The translations under genes and the position numbers were made by a program. A stretch of 64,000 nucleotides of DNA from Zygaena filipendulae (Eukaryota; Arthropoda; Insecta; Lepidoptera; Zygaenidae): contig OU015666.1 in assembly GCA_907165275.2 (NCBI GenBank), positions 4,494,001 through 4,558,000 on the forward strand, read 5' to 3'. The notes under the pieces are model-generated. The model was not told the DNA's origin and did not search any database. It worked only from the letters and a program-made list of their open reading frames with translations. How positions within the stretch are numbered: position 1 is the stretch's first letter; each line of letters opens with the position of its first letter. Below are positions 1 through 11,945 of this stretch, piece after piece.

Positions 1-147
1 CGTTGGAACACCTTGGAATTATGTATTTACTACTCGTTGAATGTTATTTGTATTCTGTTATGTCGTTTTTATTATTGATTTTTTTTTAAATAATGTATTC
101 ACTCATAGTTGAATCTATGATAGGTGCAATGATATTGAAATATTTAC

Positions 148-287
148 TACACGGTGAAATTTTCGTATTGAAATCTACTATGGACGCCTTTTAAGGTCTG
201 TCTTTACTAACACTATTGAGAATTTTGCTATGGCAATGCCTGTCATTTCCATACTAAATTTCAATAGTACGAAAATTTCACCGTGTA
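148..287. repeat. Inverted repeat with perfect 20-bp arms
   Basis: The 20 bases TACACGGTGAAATTTTCGTA at 148-167 recur as their exact reverse complement at 268-287, with a 100-base spacer. This is a hairpin or MITE-like remnant in the intron just upstream of the first G(o)alpha exon of the window. I see no coding content in 1-378. Confidence 0.7.
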
Positions 288-378
288 CCCATTGTTTTCT
301 TGCTTCAATTGCGAACAGCATTACAAATGAAACTGCCACTCTATGTGTAATATCTCTATGGTTTTGTCATTGTAATAG

Positions 379-539
379 AGCGATGGCAAGATGGTGTTCG
401 ACGTGATCCAGCGGATGGAAGACACGGAGCCGTTCAGTGAGGAGTTGCTGGCGGCCATGAAGAGGCTGTGGGCGGACGCCGGCGTGCAGGAGTGCTTCGG
501 ACGCTCCAACGAGTACCAGCTCAACGACTCCGCCAAGTA
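379..539 (+). CDS. Galphao: G(o)alpha, coding exon for residues 102-155
   Basis: First of five in-window exons of the alpha subunit of heterotrimeric G protein Go, a membrane-anchored GTPase coupling seven-transmembrane receptors to effectors. The five exons (379-539, 38485-38613, 42322-42451, 43175-43328, 43595-43782) total 762 nt, so 253 residues and a stop. Numbering back from the stop places this exon at residue 102 of the usual 354. The upstream coding exons (myristoylated N terminus, P-loop) are outside the window. This exon encodes the rest of the helical domain (reads [20 protein letters not shown]...). The acceptor is GTAATAG|AGC and the donor TA|GTGAGT, phase 2. Its 161 nt agrees with the size I recall for this exon in G(o) genes. 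An alternative acceptor two bases downstream would break the frame. The following intron is about 38 kb and hosts a P450 gene, TFAM and most of the transposons here. Confidence 0.96.
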
Positions 540-1469
540 GTGAGTACATTGACCATCCGCATTTAGACTGATCAGCCGCGCAAGAGAACCGCGTGCACTG
601 TACCTACTCATGTTACTGTTATGAATTGGGATTAAGCCCGTGCGCTGGTGAAACTAGCTTCATTCGCTATAAAAAATAATATTATATTCTAAGATATTTA
701 AAAAGAAATCGGTATGTCTATGTCTATTAGAATGTGTGAAACAGGGTGAATACTTAATCTTTTAAGATAATTCTGCAGCCTTAATGGAGAAATCACAAAA
801 ACACTACGAGTTATTAGATTTGGAGTTTAGAGACTGTCTCGCAAAACCATAGGAGGTCTTTAGGAGGAAATTAATGTAATTAAGCTGCCCCGGCGCTGTT
901 TCATGATCATGAGTAATGAGTCATAGCCGCAAAAGGTTCAAAGTATTGAAATTCCTCAAAATCTGTATTATATTATTTAATGTTTATTTGTTACTCCCGT
1001 TTGCGTTCCTGTACTTCGTCCTATTGTAGCTACACTTTTGTGAGTTGTTTAATCTACCTACTGCGATGGTTTTTGATGAATAAAAGCATCTTAAATAAGA
1101 GGGGTTGCAATGTATAGGCTTGAAACTAGAAATTGGTCAAAATATGAGTTTTTAATGCAAACTAATGTATGAACGGCCAACAAAGATCATATCAAATTGT
1201 TCGTTTATCGTTATAAACTAGCTGTTTTTCGAGATTTTCTAAAAAAATTCGGGATAAAAAGGTGTAAGGTACCATTTATGCGTGATTACGTAAAAAACAA
1301 ATAATAAAATAAATAGAATTATTTTTAAACACTTCTTCCGTTTATAATGTTGTAGGGTTTACTAAGACATTCATTCTAGAGGAAAATGTTGGTTTGGTCT
1401 GTGTGCTATACAATAAGGCGACCAAATAGTGAATCAACTGTAATCTGTGATCTACAATTTAATTAATAG
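540..1469. other. Intronic DNA, nothing recognised
   Basis: Start of the 38-kb G(o)alpha intron, AT-rich, with no supported gene. The right part is the likely 3' flank of the P450 gene on the - strand. Confidence 0.5.
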
Positions 1470-1475
1470 TTTATT
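1470..1475 (-). terminator. Candidate poly(A) signal of the P450 gene
   Basis: AATAAA on the - strand about 150 nt past the P450 stop. Another AATAAA at 1614-1619 lies only 8 nt past the stop and is less likely to be the main signal. Sequence match only. Confidence 0.4.
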
Positions 1476-1626
1476 ACATACACAGTAAAAGAAACCTTGA
1501 TTATAGCCTATGACATAATCTTTAACGATCCTTCGGGCTAATTTCTCTGGAATGACTTCCGAGAACGATAAACTAGTACTTAAACCGGAGTCAGTAAGTG
1601 TTAACTATGCGACTTTATTTTATGTG

Positions 1627-4600
1627 TTAAGTGCTAACATTTCCCTCGTTTCTTAGGTTTCTTGGTTTCATTGTAAATTGTAAAGGTTCGTCGGGTATGT
1701 ATGTCGGTGTCACGCTATAGGTCAGCTCTCCGTAACGCCAAGACACGTCGTATCTCTCGAATATCTAAAATTAATGAAAATAATTCACAATTAATTCGGG
1801 CGTTGGTTAAAGCTATCTATTGTAGCAGTTAAATGCTCGTGGAGTTAACCTTTAAGTTCACACTGGTTAGAAATATTAAAATGGAGTAGATTTTCGAATT
1901 CAAATTAGACGTCTCTAAGAAAGAAACTTCTTCAGTGATCAATTTTACTAAGGAAGGAGCTTAGAAATTTGATTACATTAAAAAGTCTTGAACAATGGCT
2001 GCAATATATGGCACAGGCTATTTTCCAATCAATCTTTATTATAAAATTTATTTACCTTAGCTATCAGGAGTTGTAGCTCTACTTCTGCAAATCTTTTTCC
2101 GATACACATTCGCCGACCGAAGCCGAACGGTAGGGAAGCGAACGGATGGATGCCCATTTCCTTTTGTTTGCGCCACACAGCGTAGGCTCGATCCCTATTA
2201 CGCACATTTGATTCTTCTACTATTGAATTTATTTCTTTACTCTCTGAAATAGATTGGGAACAGGCTGCTAGCTCCGCTTTCTTTAGACATACTTTGTGAT
2301 TTTGAACATACTTGTCAACAACCTGTATGTCTCTCAGCCATCTTTCGGGGACGTATTCTTGCGGTGACGGAAAATATCGCTCCTCGTTCGAGAGGATATA
2401 GTGAGGAAATACTACGTGAGTCTGCAAAGAAAAATACAATAGATTGTTGCACTAAAGGCTGTGATAAAACAGTTGTACCTAATCAATGTATGCCTAGTTT
2501 TACCCCTTTTGGAACTCTGTATCCTGATATAACTGCATCAGTTTGGATGCATCTGCCGTTTCCCAAAATTACTGGTTTTATCCTGTAACAATGGATTTCA
2601 TTCTTAAAATTTTTTTTTTTTTTATTATATTTAATACCTATTGTAAAAAACCTATTGCGAAAACTTTTGTGTGCGTATGTTTATTACTTCTCAATTTTGT
2701 AAATGCTGGACATATTTGGAATGAACGAATACATAGGATACTTTAATCCCAGAATCGCCGAGAGAAATACTCGTCGCAGGTAAAAGTTAGTTAAAAAGGA
2801 ATATAACTACATATGTATTACCATGGACGCATCTATAACTAGATTAAAGATACCTATCAAAAAATAAATAAGGCGAGGGGTCTTAACTATCACTAGCACA
2901 ATCAAAAAAGTGTTTTAGGATTCCCGTGTGAATGTTCGTAAGCTCATTACGCAAAAGCTATTAAAAATAATAGCACCGGATTTTTGTATTGTTTATAGTA
3001 CCTAGGTATATATCTTCAAACACATACGCTAGATAATAGTTGCCAATAAATGCCACTGTGGCATTAAGTTCGCCTTTTGTACCACAATGTACATAAAGTT
3101 TAAATAAATAAATAAATAATACAATGGAATTACTGAACTTCGTGCGAGTAGATACGAGGGCAATAGCTAGTAAAGAGTAAATAAGGACCTCTTATTACCT
3201 CAACGCCTCTTTTATACAAGCTTTAAGAAAAACCATTTTGTTCAAGTCGTTGCAAGTAAGCTTTCTTCCTTTCGGCAGTGTCTGGTGAATTTCATCTTGC
3301 AGCCTCTTTTGAGCTCTCCCATTATTTGCAAGCAAGTAAATTGTACTGGCGGCTGCTGCGGCAGTTGTGTCGACGCCAACCAGTAACAGGTCCAGAGCAA
3401 GTATTGAAGCAACTTTTTCACCAGATTGCTCGGCAATTTGAGCACAAACACCTTTGTCGGTAATTCTGTTTGAACAGAGTGATCTGAACGCGTCCAGTGC
3501 TTCCACATAGTTTTTGTAAGCGGGAGTGGAGTACAATCGCCACAATGGCGCTGATAGCTCCAGTTCGGGGACGCTGTGGAAGAATCTGTGAATGCATTTG
3601 ATGATTTGTTTCGCTTCAGCATTGTTGTCGTTAAAACATCCCAATCTTGTTCCTAAAGCCCACACTCCGACAGCTGAAAATAGAAATTTGCACGTTCTTA
3701 TTTCCGACAGTAACGAATAGTATCACGTAATGGCAGCTAAAATGATAAAATTTAAAAATACTGACACTCAAGAGCCCATTTATAGAGCTCCGTCAGAAAG
3801 TGTTTTGGCAGTTCTCTATTATGGTCGACGATACTCTCCATTCTGGAAACCGGATAGTTAACAAAATTTATTACTGGCAGTTATCCTACTATATACATTC
3901 TACTAATATCCTACTAATATTATAAAGGTGAAAGTGTGGATGTTTGGATGTTTGTGACTCAATCACGCAAAAACGGCTGAACGGATTTGGATGAAATTTG
4001 GCATGCACTTTGTCAGGGGTACAGAGAAGGACATAGCGTACTTTTTATCCCAGAATTCCGACGGTTACTCCGAAATTACCGCGGGTGAAACCGTGGGGCA
4101 CAGCTAGTACTTAATAAATATGATTAGGATGCGAATTCACCAACACAACTATAGTGCCCTCGTTTATACCGCAAAGTAATTTAAGCGAAACGTTACGTTT
4201 TACTGAATGAGCTTTGGTTTAAGCAGCAATGAGTCACTAACCGCTCAAAACAAATGCGCAGACGCCGTTGTTAAGAACGGGATGTGGTCATCAAACTGAG
4301 ATTCTCCATTCTGACTAGCCAGGCACTACATCAAAATAATTGCTGTCAATATTTCTATACCGTGCTGTTTGAATATGAACCTTATATTGCTTATCAATAA
4401 GGTTACACGATTGTTAAAAGAAGTGCATTTGCATAGTATCATCACTAATAATATCAGTAGTAGGTACTCGTAATATGTAGTCGAGTGCGTAACTGCGTAT
4501 ACGGCCGGCGTAATTGCGTGAACTACTTTTATTTTTCTACGGTCAAGTGAGATGACTTGATGCTTGACAGCTATTATTAGCATGTTATATATAAGTTATG

Positions 4601-5560
4601 TAATATTTTTTCGTTCATCGCACGCGACGCAATAAACAAACCATACTACACAGGAGTTGTGAGTGTGTGTGTGTTATTATTTTAACAATGTAAATCATAG
4701 CCGTAACTGATACCGGCAAAACGATATAATTCATTAGCGTCAATCCATAAAATTTACACTCGAGTACAATAATTTGCTAACGTAACTTTAGTAAATATCG
4801 GAAAAAACAAAACGCTAGAATCGTCCATATATTCGGCTACTAATTAATCCACTATCTGATTTTCGTTTCATATAATTGGTTATTTTTATTGTTTAAATGT
4901 ATAAAATGGTTATATTTTATTTGAATTCATGAATGTTTATTTCGAACAAAGTAATGAGTGATATATTTTCATCAAACATGAATGAATGATAAACGTTTAC
5001 TTACCTGCTTACAAAATCATCAGTCACACAATCTAAGTCGGGCACTGCGGCCCTGGCTGCTTCCGGAGCAATAAGGGCCTTCGACACGCTCGATCGGAAC
5101 TTTGACCATGGCTGGCCGTGTCTGATTGAATATATGTATTTAATATTTTAATTATAATCATATTTATATTAGAATATTAATCAACACATATGGGATTCAC
5201 TAAAGTAATTTAAACTTACATTCCGATTAACCCTGGCTCATCACCAAAGAAATCCTTTCTCAACTCCTGTTTGTAATGCTTAAGGCAAGGAGCGAGAGCC
5301 CTGTGCGGCATCATATCCTCACGCCTGTATATTTTCGCGATTTCTTCGGCACAAAATGGAAACACTAAATCCGGGTGTCCGAATAACTTCGCAACTTTAG
5401 CAGCACCATCGGGCCCGGCTAAAGCTCTCAAGCTCCACAGGGTTACGTCTAACGCACGAGTTTTCCAAGGCTTTCGGCCTAAGGCGAACCGCCAACTGTT
5501 ACCCAAAAAAGGCAGTGGCTTTGGCCCCGGCATAAAAGCGTAGCTTCGCGCACCGTTCAT
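1627..5560 (-). CDS. Mitochondrial-clan cytochrome P450, 7 exons, 530 aa
   Basis: Heme-thiolate monooxygenase nested antisense in the G(o)alpha intron. Exons on the - strand: 5560-5220, 5121-5005, 3842-3766, 3673-3199, 2582-2504, 2421-2056, 1764-1627. All introns are GT/AG, phases match, and the sum is 1593 nt = 531 codons. Seen in order: proline-rich hinge [11 protein letters not shown] (11-21); GHPDLVF and [10 protein letters not shown] blocks; W/R of the C helix (HGQPWSKFR); I helix LLLVGVDTT (274-282); K helix ExxR (E334, R337); PERW (388-391); heme loop [10 protein letters not shown] with Cys469; C terminus [20 protein letters not shown]. These blocks resemble insect CYP49/CYP301-type proteins of the mitochondrial clan; I cannot name the subfamily. 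Two oddities: only about ten residues precede the hinge, so no mitochondrial presequence is visible (an upstream exon may supply one), and PERW is 71 residues from the heme loop instead of roughly 25. Substrate unknown. Confidence 0.9.
3897..4109. repeat. SINE-like lepidopteran short repeat
   Basis: Runs from CTACTAATATTATAAAGGTG through AACGGCTGAACGGATTTGGA and TTTTTATCCCAGAATTCCG to GCGGGTGAAACCGTGGGGCA and CAGCTAG. The same family, in either orientation and more or less decayed, occurs at 31657-31852, 31881-32096, 40462-40622, 41242-41522, 59155-59340 and 63645-63880; a short fragment lies at about 2735-2790. This copy sits in the P450 intron between exons 2 and 3. Confidence 0.7.
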
Positions 5561-5584
5561 CGCTTATCGAACGCTAGTGATGCC

Positions 5585-5590
5585 TTTATA
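5585..5590 (-). promoter_or_regulatory. TATAAA box upstream of the P450 start
   Basis: TATAAA on the - strand begins 30 nt upstream of the ATG at 5560. If used, transcription would start about at that ATG, and the next in-frame ATG (codon 10, 5533) would become the start. If an upstream exon exists, the box is fortuitous. Confidence 0.35.
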
Positions 5591-7056
5591 CTGTGAAAAG
5601 CCTTACCACAAAGAAAGTGAGCGCGATTATCGATGTTACATTTTCAGTCGGTTACGTAATCCTTGCCGGCCGACTGAACTGCTGACCGACCTGCCCGCAC
5701 GTCTACGTAAACGCGTACTACCTACGTTATTCACGTGTTACGACGTCTCCAGTCAACTTATACCGTTACAGTCATGTTAACATCCCTTCTAACTAAGACG
5801 CTAATAGAAGAAATTACAAAACACGTTGGACCTGTAGTTAATAAGTGATGTTAACCTGTCAGTTAGGTATTAAATTGCTGCAAATCAATAAGAACGTTTC
5901 ATTGTTTGCCGTATTCAAAATCAGTTTTTATGCCTTAAATTTTCTACGATCTACGAAAAAAAAAGAACTTTAGGAAAGATCAATAAAATATGCGTTTAGC
6001 GGACGATTATTATTCGTCCTTGTAGTGGACGACTAGCAACAGCCAAAAATATTAATAAATTATATTAGCCATAATTTTTTAATTGCGACAAAGCTGGATG
6101 AAATTATTTCAGAAACAGTGCGGAATATCAATGGAAAACTGGACGTTCATATATTGCTAATATATTCAATTATTCTATTCACATCACATTTGATTAGCGG
6201 TTGTGGGAAAATGTTTAAAATCTTCACGAGGGAGTATGTGAGGACTGAGACTGAATGAGCACGCTTTGCAATCTCTTGATGTCAAATTTAAAATACATCT
6301 GACCGTTTTATGGCATTTTCAAGAAAAAAAATCTGAAAAAAGAATATCCTCAGTTTAGGCGAGGTGCATAAAAATATACCAAACAAGTTCAGGGATATAT
6401 TTATCCTGAAACTTCTAACCTTGTTTAGTTGTAAAAGTTCGTCATGTTGTTATTTTCGTCTTTAGTATAGTATATTTCAAGGAATTTTTCTGTTTGGTTC
6501 AAAAATATCGCTCTAAATCATATATAATTTCCTTGCAAAGTTTTCCCATGAGTTTACTTGTTACGATCATTTTTCTCATCTATGTAGTTTAGGTCCTATT
6601 CAAACATTACGTGTATTAAAAGTAGAGATGACGTCCCCTACCCGTGTATGTACAATTTACAGGAATACTCGTGGCTAATTTAACCGCGCTCCCTCGGCGG
6701 AGGCCGGGCCCGTTGCGTGCGCCTGCGTCGATTGCCTCGTCCGGCTTGCAATTCCATTTGTGCGCCTTCCGCAATCTCTGTGCATAGACAATGATTTGAT
6801 ATGACACAGATGAATTTTGGTTTCCTTTGTTACAGTAACAAGACGATTTAAAATTAGATAGATCTCTACTGACGCCGTACTTACAATTAGAAGTTTTAGT
6901 GCCTTAGATGGAACGTTATTATAATATGCACACGTTACTACGTCCTAATGCTGAGTTTGTAATGGTTTGTGGTATAACTCTTGAATGACGGTCTTGCTAA
7001 AAGTAAAAACAATGATAATTTGGTAACATTTATAGTTATTTAATATTGCACACACC
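5591..7056. other. Non-coding stretch, nothing recognised
   Basis: Likely 5' flank of the P450 gene (5591-5800), then AT-rich intronic DNA with a short GC-richer patch around 6670-6780. No frame here shows a domain or clear coding bias. Confidence 0.4.
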
Positions 7057-7438
7057 AAAACAAATTATTATCAGGCATGAAGTAATAAATTAATATACAT
7101 CTTTTAACATCGACTTTAAGAAGTTTTTAGTTAAATTTTATTAAAAATAATCAAAATTAAAAAAAAAAAAAAAATCTGTAGTTTGTGAGAACACAGACAA
7201 TGTTGCAAATAAAAGTTAAATCACGAAGGGGAAACACACGTTATTAATCGTTCATTTATTTAGTGTTAAAATCACAGTAATCTTTAATTTGCAACATTAT
7301 TTGTGTGCCCACAAATTAGAGAAAAGGTGTTTTTTTTATTATTATTTTAAATAAAATTTAATAATTTAATTACAAACTTTTAAAGTGTTAAAAGATGTAT
7401 ATTAATTTATTACTTCACGTCTAATTATTATTTGTTTT
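7057..7438. mobile_element. MITE-like fold-back element, about 150-bp arms
   Basis: The left end AAAACAAATTATTATCAGGC...GAAGTAATAAATTAATATAC returns inverted at 7391-7438. The arms continue inward to about 7195 and 7300 with mismatches and A/T runs. It is AT-rich with no coding frame. I could not find a clear target duplication. Confidence 0.65.
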
Positions 7439-8078
7439 AATATATATACGTAATTATTTCTATACTCTGCCTTTTTATGTTCCGCTAATTCTGCCGGTGT
7501 GTATATACATGTTACACTGGGTTGTGATCTTTTAATGTTCAACAGGCACCTTGCGTTACCTACAACCTAGCTAGCTACACAGCGGCATTGTTTATCTATA
7601 GTCTATACTAATATTATACAGCCTGTTACCGAAAGGTGTGGTCATAATAAACGATCGTGTAATGTTAATGGTAAAGAATGATTGAACCATGATGGCAGTG
7701 CTGATACGAAGAAATAAAATACGATAAAATTTTATCGACTTAGCTTTTTTTACTTGCCTCTACACATCACTAGAAATCAATTGAATCGGTCAGATAACAA
7801 GTCAATGACCCCTGCCCAAGCGCACCACCGCAGAGCTCGACCTTTGCGGCCTTGGTATCTTGCACGCGCCGATTGTACAATGAATGATATATCTATCTCG
7901 TTCTGGCTCATGCGGCCATTATGAAATAGGCGCGGCCTATTTCCTGAAGGGCCGCAACCCACCGCGCATCGTTCTAAAAGTTACTAGGAAAGTAGAAGGA
8001 ATAAAATAAATAATTTCTGCATTCTTTTCTTTTAGTTTTCTGTCTGTGTTTAACCTCTGCAGTCTGCTAAAAAAAACT

Positions 8079-8640
8079 GGTCAAGTGCGAGTCTCCTCGC
8101 ATAAATAGCAAAGAAACAGCGTGCACAAAATAAAAAAAACTACTAGGACATTAGAAGTTACGAGGTAGTAAAGAAATGTAAACAAAAACAAATAGGTTGC
8201 CTAGGGAACGACGGCGGCGCGGCGGTACGGGGCGGGCGGTAGAAATGGAAAAAAACCGGCCAAGTGCGAGTCTACTCGCCTAAATAGCAAAGAAACAGCG
8301 TGCACAAAATAAAAAAAAACTACTAGGACATTAGAAGTTACGAGGTAGTAAAGAAATGTAAACAAAAACAAATAGGTTGCCTAGGGAACGACGGCGGCGC
8401 GGCGGTACGGGGCGGGCGGTAGAAATGGAAAAAAACCGGCCAAGTGCGAGTCTACTCGCCTAAATAGCAAAGAAACAGCGTGCACAAAATAAAAAAAAAC
8501 TACTAAGACATTAGAAGTTACGAGGTAGTAAAGAAATGTAAACAAAAACGAATAGGTAACCTAAGGAGCGACGGTGGCGCGGCGGTACGGGGCGAGCGGT
8601 GAAAATGGAAAAAACCGGCCAAGTGCGAGTCTAGCGCATT
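8079..8640 (+). repeat. Three 180-bp tandem repeats plus partial fourth
   Basis: Units start at 8079, 8258, 8438 and, partial, 8617, each with CCAAGTGCGAGTCTACTCGC, then AAATAGCAAAGAAACAGCGT, then GGAACGACGGCGGCGCGGCG. Units 2 and 3 are almost identical, so the amplification is recent. Diverged, inverted relatives of the AAATAGC/AACAGCG block occur in copy II near 36360-36480 and 36830-36965, so the unit belongs to the element. Confidence 0.85.
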
Positions 8641-9231
8641 GAGGGTTCTGTACAATTTTGTAGATATGTAAATAGTTCGTGGTAAAGAAGATTGAGGTAC
8701 AAACTTCACTTTGTCATCGGAAAAATTTTGTCCTCTCACCCATCAATAGGTCGCGGTCAGACTAACTGCAAATAAATTTCAGAAAAAATAATAATTATGT
8801 AACTACTTTACGGGTTTTGGAGTTTACCCTTTACTTGTGCTGTATCTAAAATATTGCTTCTTGCATGATTGTAGGTCAACGGGAATAGGTTTGATGCACT
8901 TGTGGTTGTGAAAATAAACGAAAAAAACAACCGTTTGTACACGCCTGTGAAGTTGGCCCCCCAATGTCAAATAAAAAAATCAGTGAGCTCTAGTCGCCTC
9001 TCACGTAGTTCTGGATTTCCTTATTATCTTTTTGGAAATAGTTCTGTTGTTTACATAGGTCAAAAATGGTTCTGAAATAGTAAGGGACCCTATTTACGGA
9101 GCGATGGTAGTAAAAAAACTACCGGAACCTAAATAGTACCGGAGCTGACAATGCTAAAACGCTTATCACACTTTACAATTTGTCAGACACCAATCCAAGA
9201 AATCGGAAAGTGTAATCGAAGTTAGAACAGT

Positions 9232-9370
9232 TGGTTCCGATTTAGGATCAGTGAGTGAGAGAGAGAGCACTACATTAAAATGTACCCTAGAGTAGTCGAT
9301 TTAGGGTACAATTTAGTGTGTGATCACTCGCTATCTCTCTCACTAACTGATCTTAAATTGTATCCGATTT
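9232..9370. repeat. Imperfect inverted repeat with GAGAGA arms
   Basis: TTCCGATTTAGGATCAGTGA followed by GTGAGAGAGAGAGCAC (about 9236-9271) pairs with the inverted copy ending ...CTAACTGATCTTAAATTG TATCCGA (about 9323-9367). A related short block (GATTTAGGGTACA and its partner) lies in the loop. Confidence 0.6.
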
Positions 9371-9412
9371 AGATTCCCTAAATTAGAAGTAGTGTAATAA
9401 GCCCATTAATGG

Positions 9413-10330
9413 GGATCTACTCGAGCGTCATTGGGACCTATTGAGTTTTGAAGATTAGGAGGTAGAAACGAAATAAGGTTAAAATATGATGTTTTTTCTT
9501 TCAGTTCTACAGAGTTTCAAAAATGTAAAAAAAAATAACCCAGTCACATATTAATAATAATATTCGAGGAAGTCAGATATTGATAGTTTACTCCACGGTA
9601 TTTGATGATGGAGGTTTACATTGTAGTCACTGTATGGAAGGGTCAAAATTGAAGAAAAGAAAATTATTCGAGCGCGTCAGATTTCAGAGGGGATGTTAAG
9701 TGAACCCAAAAAAGGTCCCATTTAAAAAACTGACGATTCGCACTTAACGCAAACGCGTGGCGGCCTTTGGAAAATTAAAAAAAAAAAAATAGCTATTTTA
9801 AAATACTCGAGCGCGTCAGATTTTTATGCAGACGGTTCAGCTTGATGTACTAGTCGTTCTGACCAATAATAATCTGAAGATTATTTGGAGGAATACTTTT
9901 AATCTGATGGCTTAAAAAAAATGAGATTTTTTTTTTAGGTTACTAAATGTGATAAATAAAATACACAGAAAATAGCATGAAAAAATATTTTATAATACAT
10001 TCAATTTTTGTTTTTTTCGGCTTGTGGAAATTGGCAGATTTTTTTCCATCCTTGAATTATTTACTTCAAAAAAAAAAATCAACTACACTCGAGAATATCA
10101 AGGTGGTGTTTTTTTTTTTGCAATTTTGTGATCCTTTTACTCCCTTACGTGATATTCAAATCGTCAGATTATTCATATGCACACTTTATTTTAATTTCAC
10201 ACGCCCGAGTATTTATATCTATCGATTTTTTATCTATTCTGATCGGTTATCCTAGATGCGTGACTCTGTGTAGAGATGCAAGGTATCTCCCTTATGTTAA
10301 TCTGACGCGCTTTAGTAAATCACAAATCCC
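9413..10330. repeat. Left arm of a large inverted repeat (CTCGAGCGCGTCAGAT units)
   Basis: Contains blocks headed by CTCGAGCG(CG)TCAGAT or variants at about 9422, 9566, 9664, 9804, 10088 and 10300. The blocks are collinear with the reverse complement of 13430-14735. For example, 9425-9470 (TTGGGACCTATTGAGTTTTG, then AAGATTAGGAGG) matches 14735-14685 inverted, and 10086-10172 matches 13626-13540 inverted. No coding frame. Confidence 0.75.
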
Positions 10331-10429
10331 TTCTTGGGCTCCCGTGCTATAATACTTCAAAAATTCATTTCTTAGGTATTTAGTAGATCAGTCGCCACTC
10401 GCCAGTCGCTTACTGTTTGTTCAGGAGTA

Positions 10430-11945
10430 AAGTTCGGTATTTCGAATTGTTATTAAATCACAAATATCTTTATTAAGCAACAGTGAACACTACGAAATAA
10501 AACTGTGTCAGTGCAGCTTGAGTTAGCCCGTGTGAAGTTCGAAAGTTGTTCTGGGATAGATTTGTTGAAGGTAAATCAGTGGGTGAATTTCGGTGGCTGA
10601 CCTTAGCCGTGACTGCTGACTGGACTGTATCCTTCCGTCCGCACTTGGAACTTCGCCCGGGTGCATGGGACCCGCAATTGGAGGTGTCAAATACTGGAGC
10701 ACTTCAAAGAGAACCCAAGAACCACCTGCAGAACGTAGTGCTGCAGGAAATCTCGGCGTGGTAATTCGTGTAAAAGTTTGGTGTGTACTGTGGGATGATC
10801 GTCGACAACGGCACCACTTCCATCGTACCTACCCGCTGACTTAGTTTCTCATGTGTTTCTACCAGTGTTACCAAAATATCGACATACGAGTATGAGTGCC
10901 GGATGCGAGAGATAATGCTGGATTGAATACGAGCCGTGATCATGAATCATGATTCTGATGCATGATTCCAGTGATAACACGTGTGACGTGCCACGTGTGC
11001 ACTACCTACCTACTTCGTCATTGAAAGAAAAAAAAATTAACGCCAGTTCTTTGAAGTGAGCCGCCCGCGCGGTGGCGCTCGTCATTTTCTTTGATAACGC
11101 CGCCTGCTACTGTGCGAGCCGTCAGCCGCGCTGCGCGGTTACAGTCGGCACTTCCTTTGATAACGCCGCCTACTACTGTGGTACTACGTTGCGCCGTTCT
11201 TACTAGGAAATAAGAAACGAGATGGAGGCAAATAATAACGTTTGTAAACACGAGTAAACAACTGTTATGTTATGAATTGTTGTGATTACAAGTGATCATT
11301 CAAATTTGCGTATTCTTCAAGACGATAATAATCAAAAGCCAACATCCTCGAGTGTTGTTGTGTGACCAGAACCAGCGATATTATTCTTAACTTAGCATCA
11401 TACAGTGTTTTGTGATCCAAATAATATGAAACCAACATTGCCACAAAATTTTAATAGTGCAGTGTATTTAAAGTATTTTTTGGCAAGTGAAGTGGAAGAT
11501 TTCGTCTCAAATTCCAATAATATTGACGACAAGTTTAATTACGTTACGTATCACGTAGGTACCTACCTACACCACGCGACGTTGTTGAAAACAATTTGCA
11601 ACTCGCAAGTCGCAATGAAACATGCCCTTTGAAGTTTGCCGCCGCGCTGCGTCGGCCCGCTACGCCGGCCACCAAACTTCGGCGTACGCGCCTACCAGGC
11701 TCTCATGGCAAATCGGGGGGTAAGTCGTAAGTTCGTGAAAACCGGGTCAGCGAACTCGTTATCTTTGAGCGGTTCATGACCTCACTAGTGATGTGACATT
11801 GTTTGTGTCGATACCAAAAATATGTTTTTTTATAAGTGTGAATTTGTGAAGTTGGATTTTTGCGTTAAGTACTAGTGGCTTATTGTTCTATACCATTAAC
11901 ACTGCACGATCCTTTAATATGACTACACCGTTCTGTAACAGGCTG
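10430..11945 (+). repeat. 'B' module of the TIR element, copy I
   Basis: Homologous in reverse orientation to 32737-34025. Shared landmarks include TTTGAAGTTTGCCGCCGCG, GCGCCTACCAGGCTCTCATG, CGTGAAAACCGGGTCAGCG and the terminal GTAACAGGCTG. Similarity stops sharply near 10430 and 34025. The short frames inside are not conserved between copies and are probably not genes. Confidence 0.7.

Larger units (their letters stand above)
7619..11945 (+). mobile_element. TIR element copy I (CAGCCTGTTAC ends, TATA flanks)
   Basis: Begins CAGCCTGTTACCGAAAGGTG at 7619 and ends with the inverted, about 85% similar sequence at 11945. The imperfect terminal repeats are about 56 bp. TATA flanks both ends (7615-7618, 11946-11949). 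A second copy in opposite orientation lies at 32737-38304. The 'A' end (7619-7960) is about 95% identical between copies by eye. The 'B' end (10430-11945) matches 32737-34025. No transposase frame is visible, so this is a non-autonomous or gutted DNA transposon of unidentified superfamily. Copy I also contains the 180-bp tandem repeats and one arm of the CTCGAG repeat. Confidence 0.75.

Noticed and set aside
321..611. Frames on both strands over 321-611
   Set aside because: Shadows of the G(o)alpha exon 379-539; the real frame is the one that continues [10 protein letters not shown].
2735..2800. A P450 exon between exons 4 and 5
   Set aside because: The text matches the end of the SINE-like repeat, and exons 4 and 5 already join in frame at Arg337.
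7777..7962. Frame ending GVIDLLSDRFN, also found in copy II near 38060-38146
   Set aside because: The shared peptide ends come from the same repeated DNA; the upstream parts differ and neither copy has a domain.
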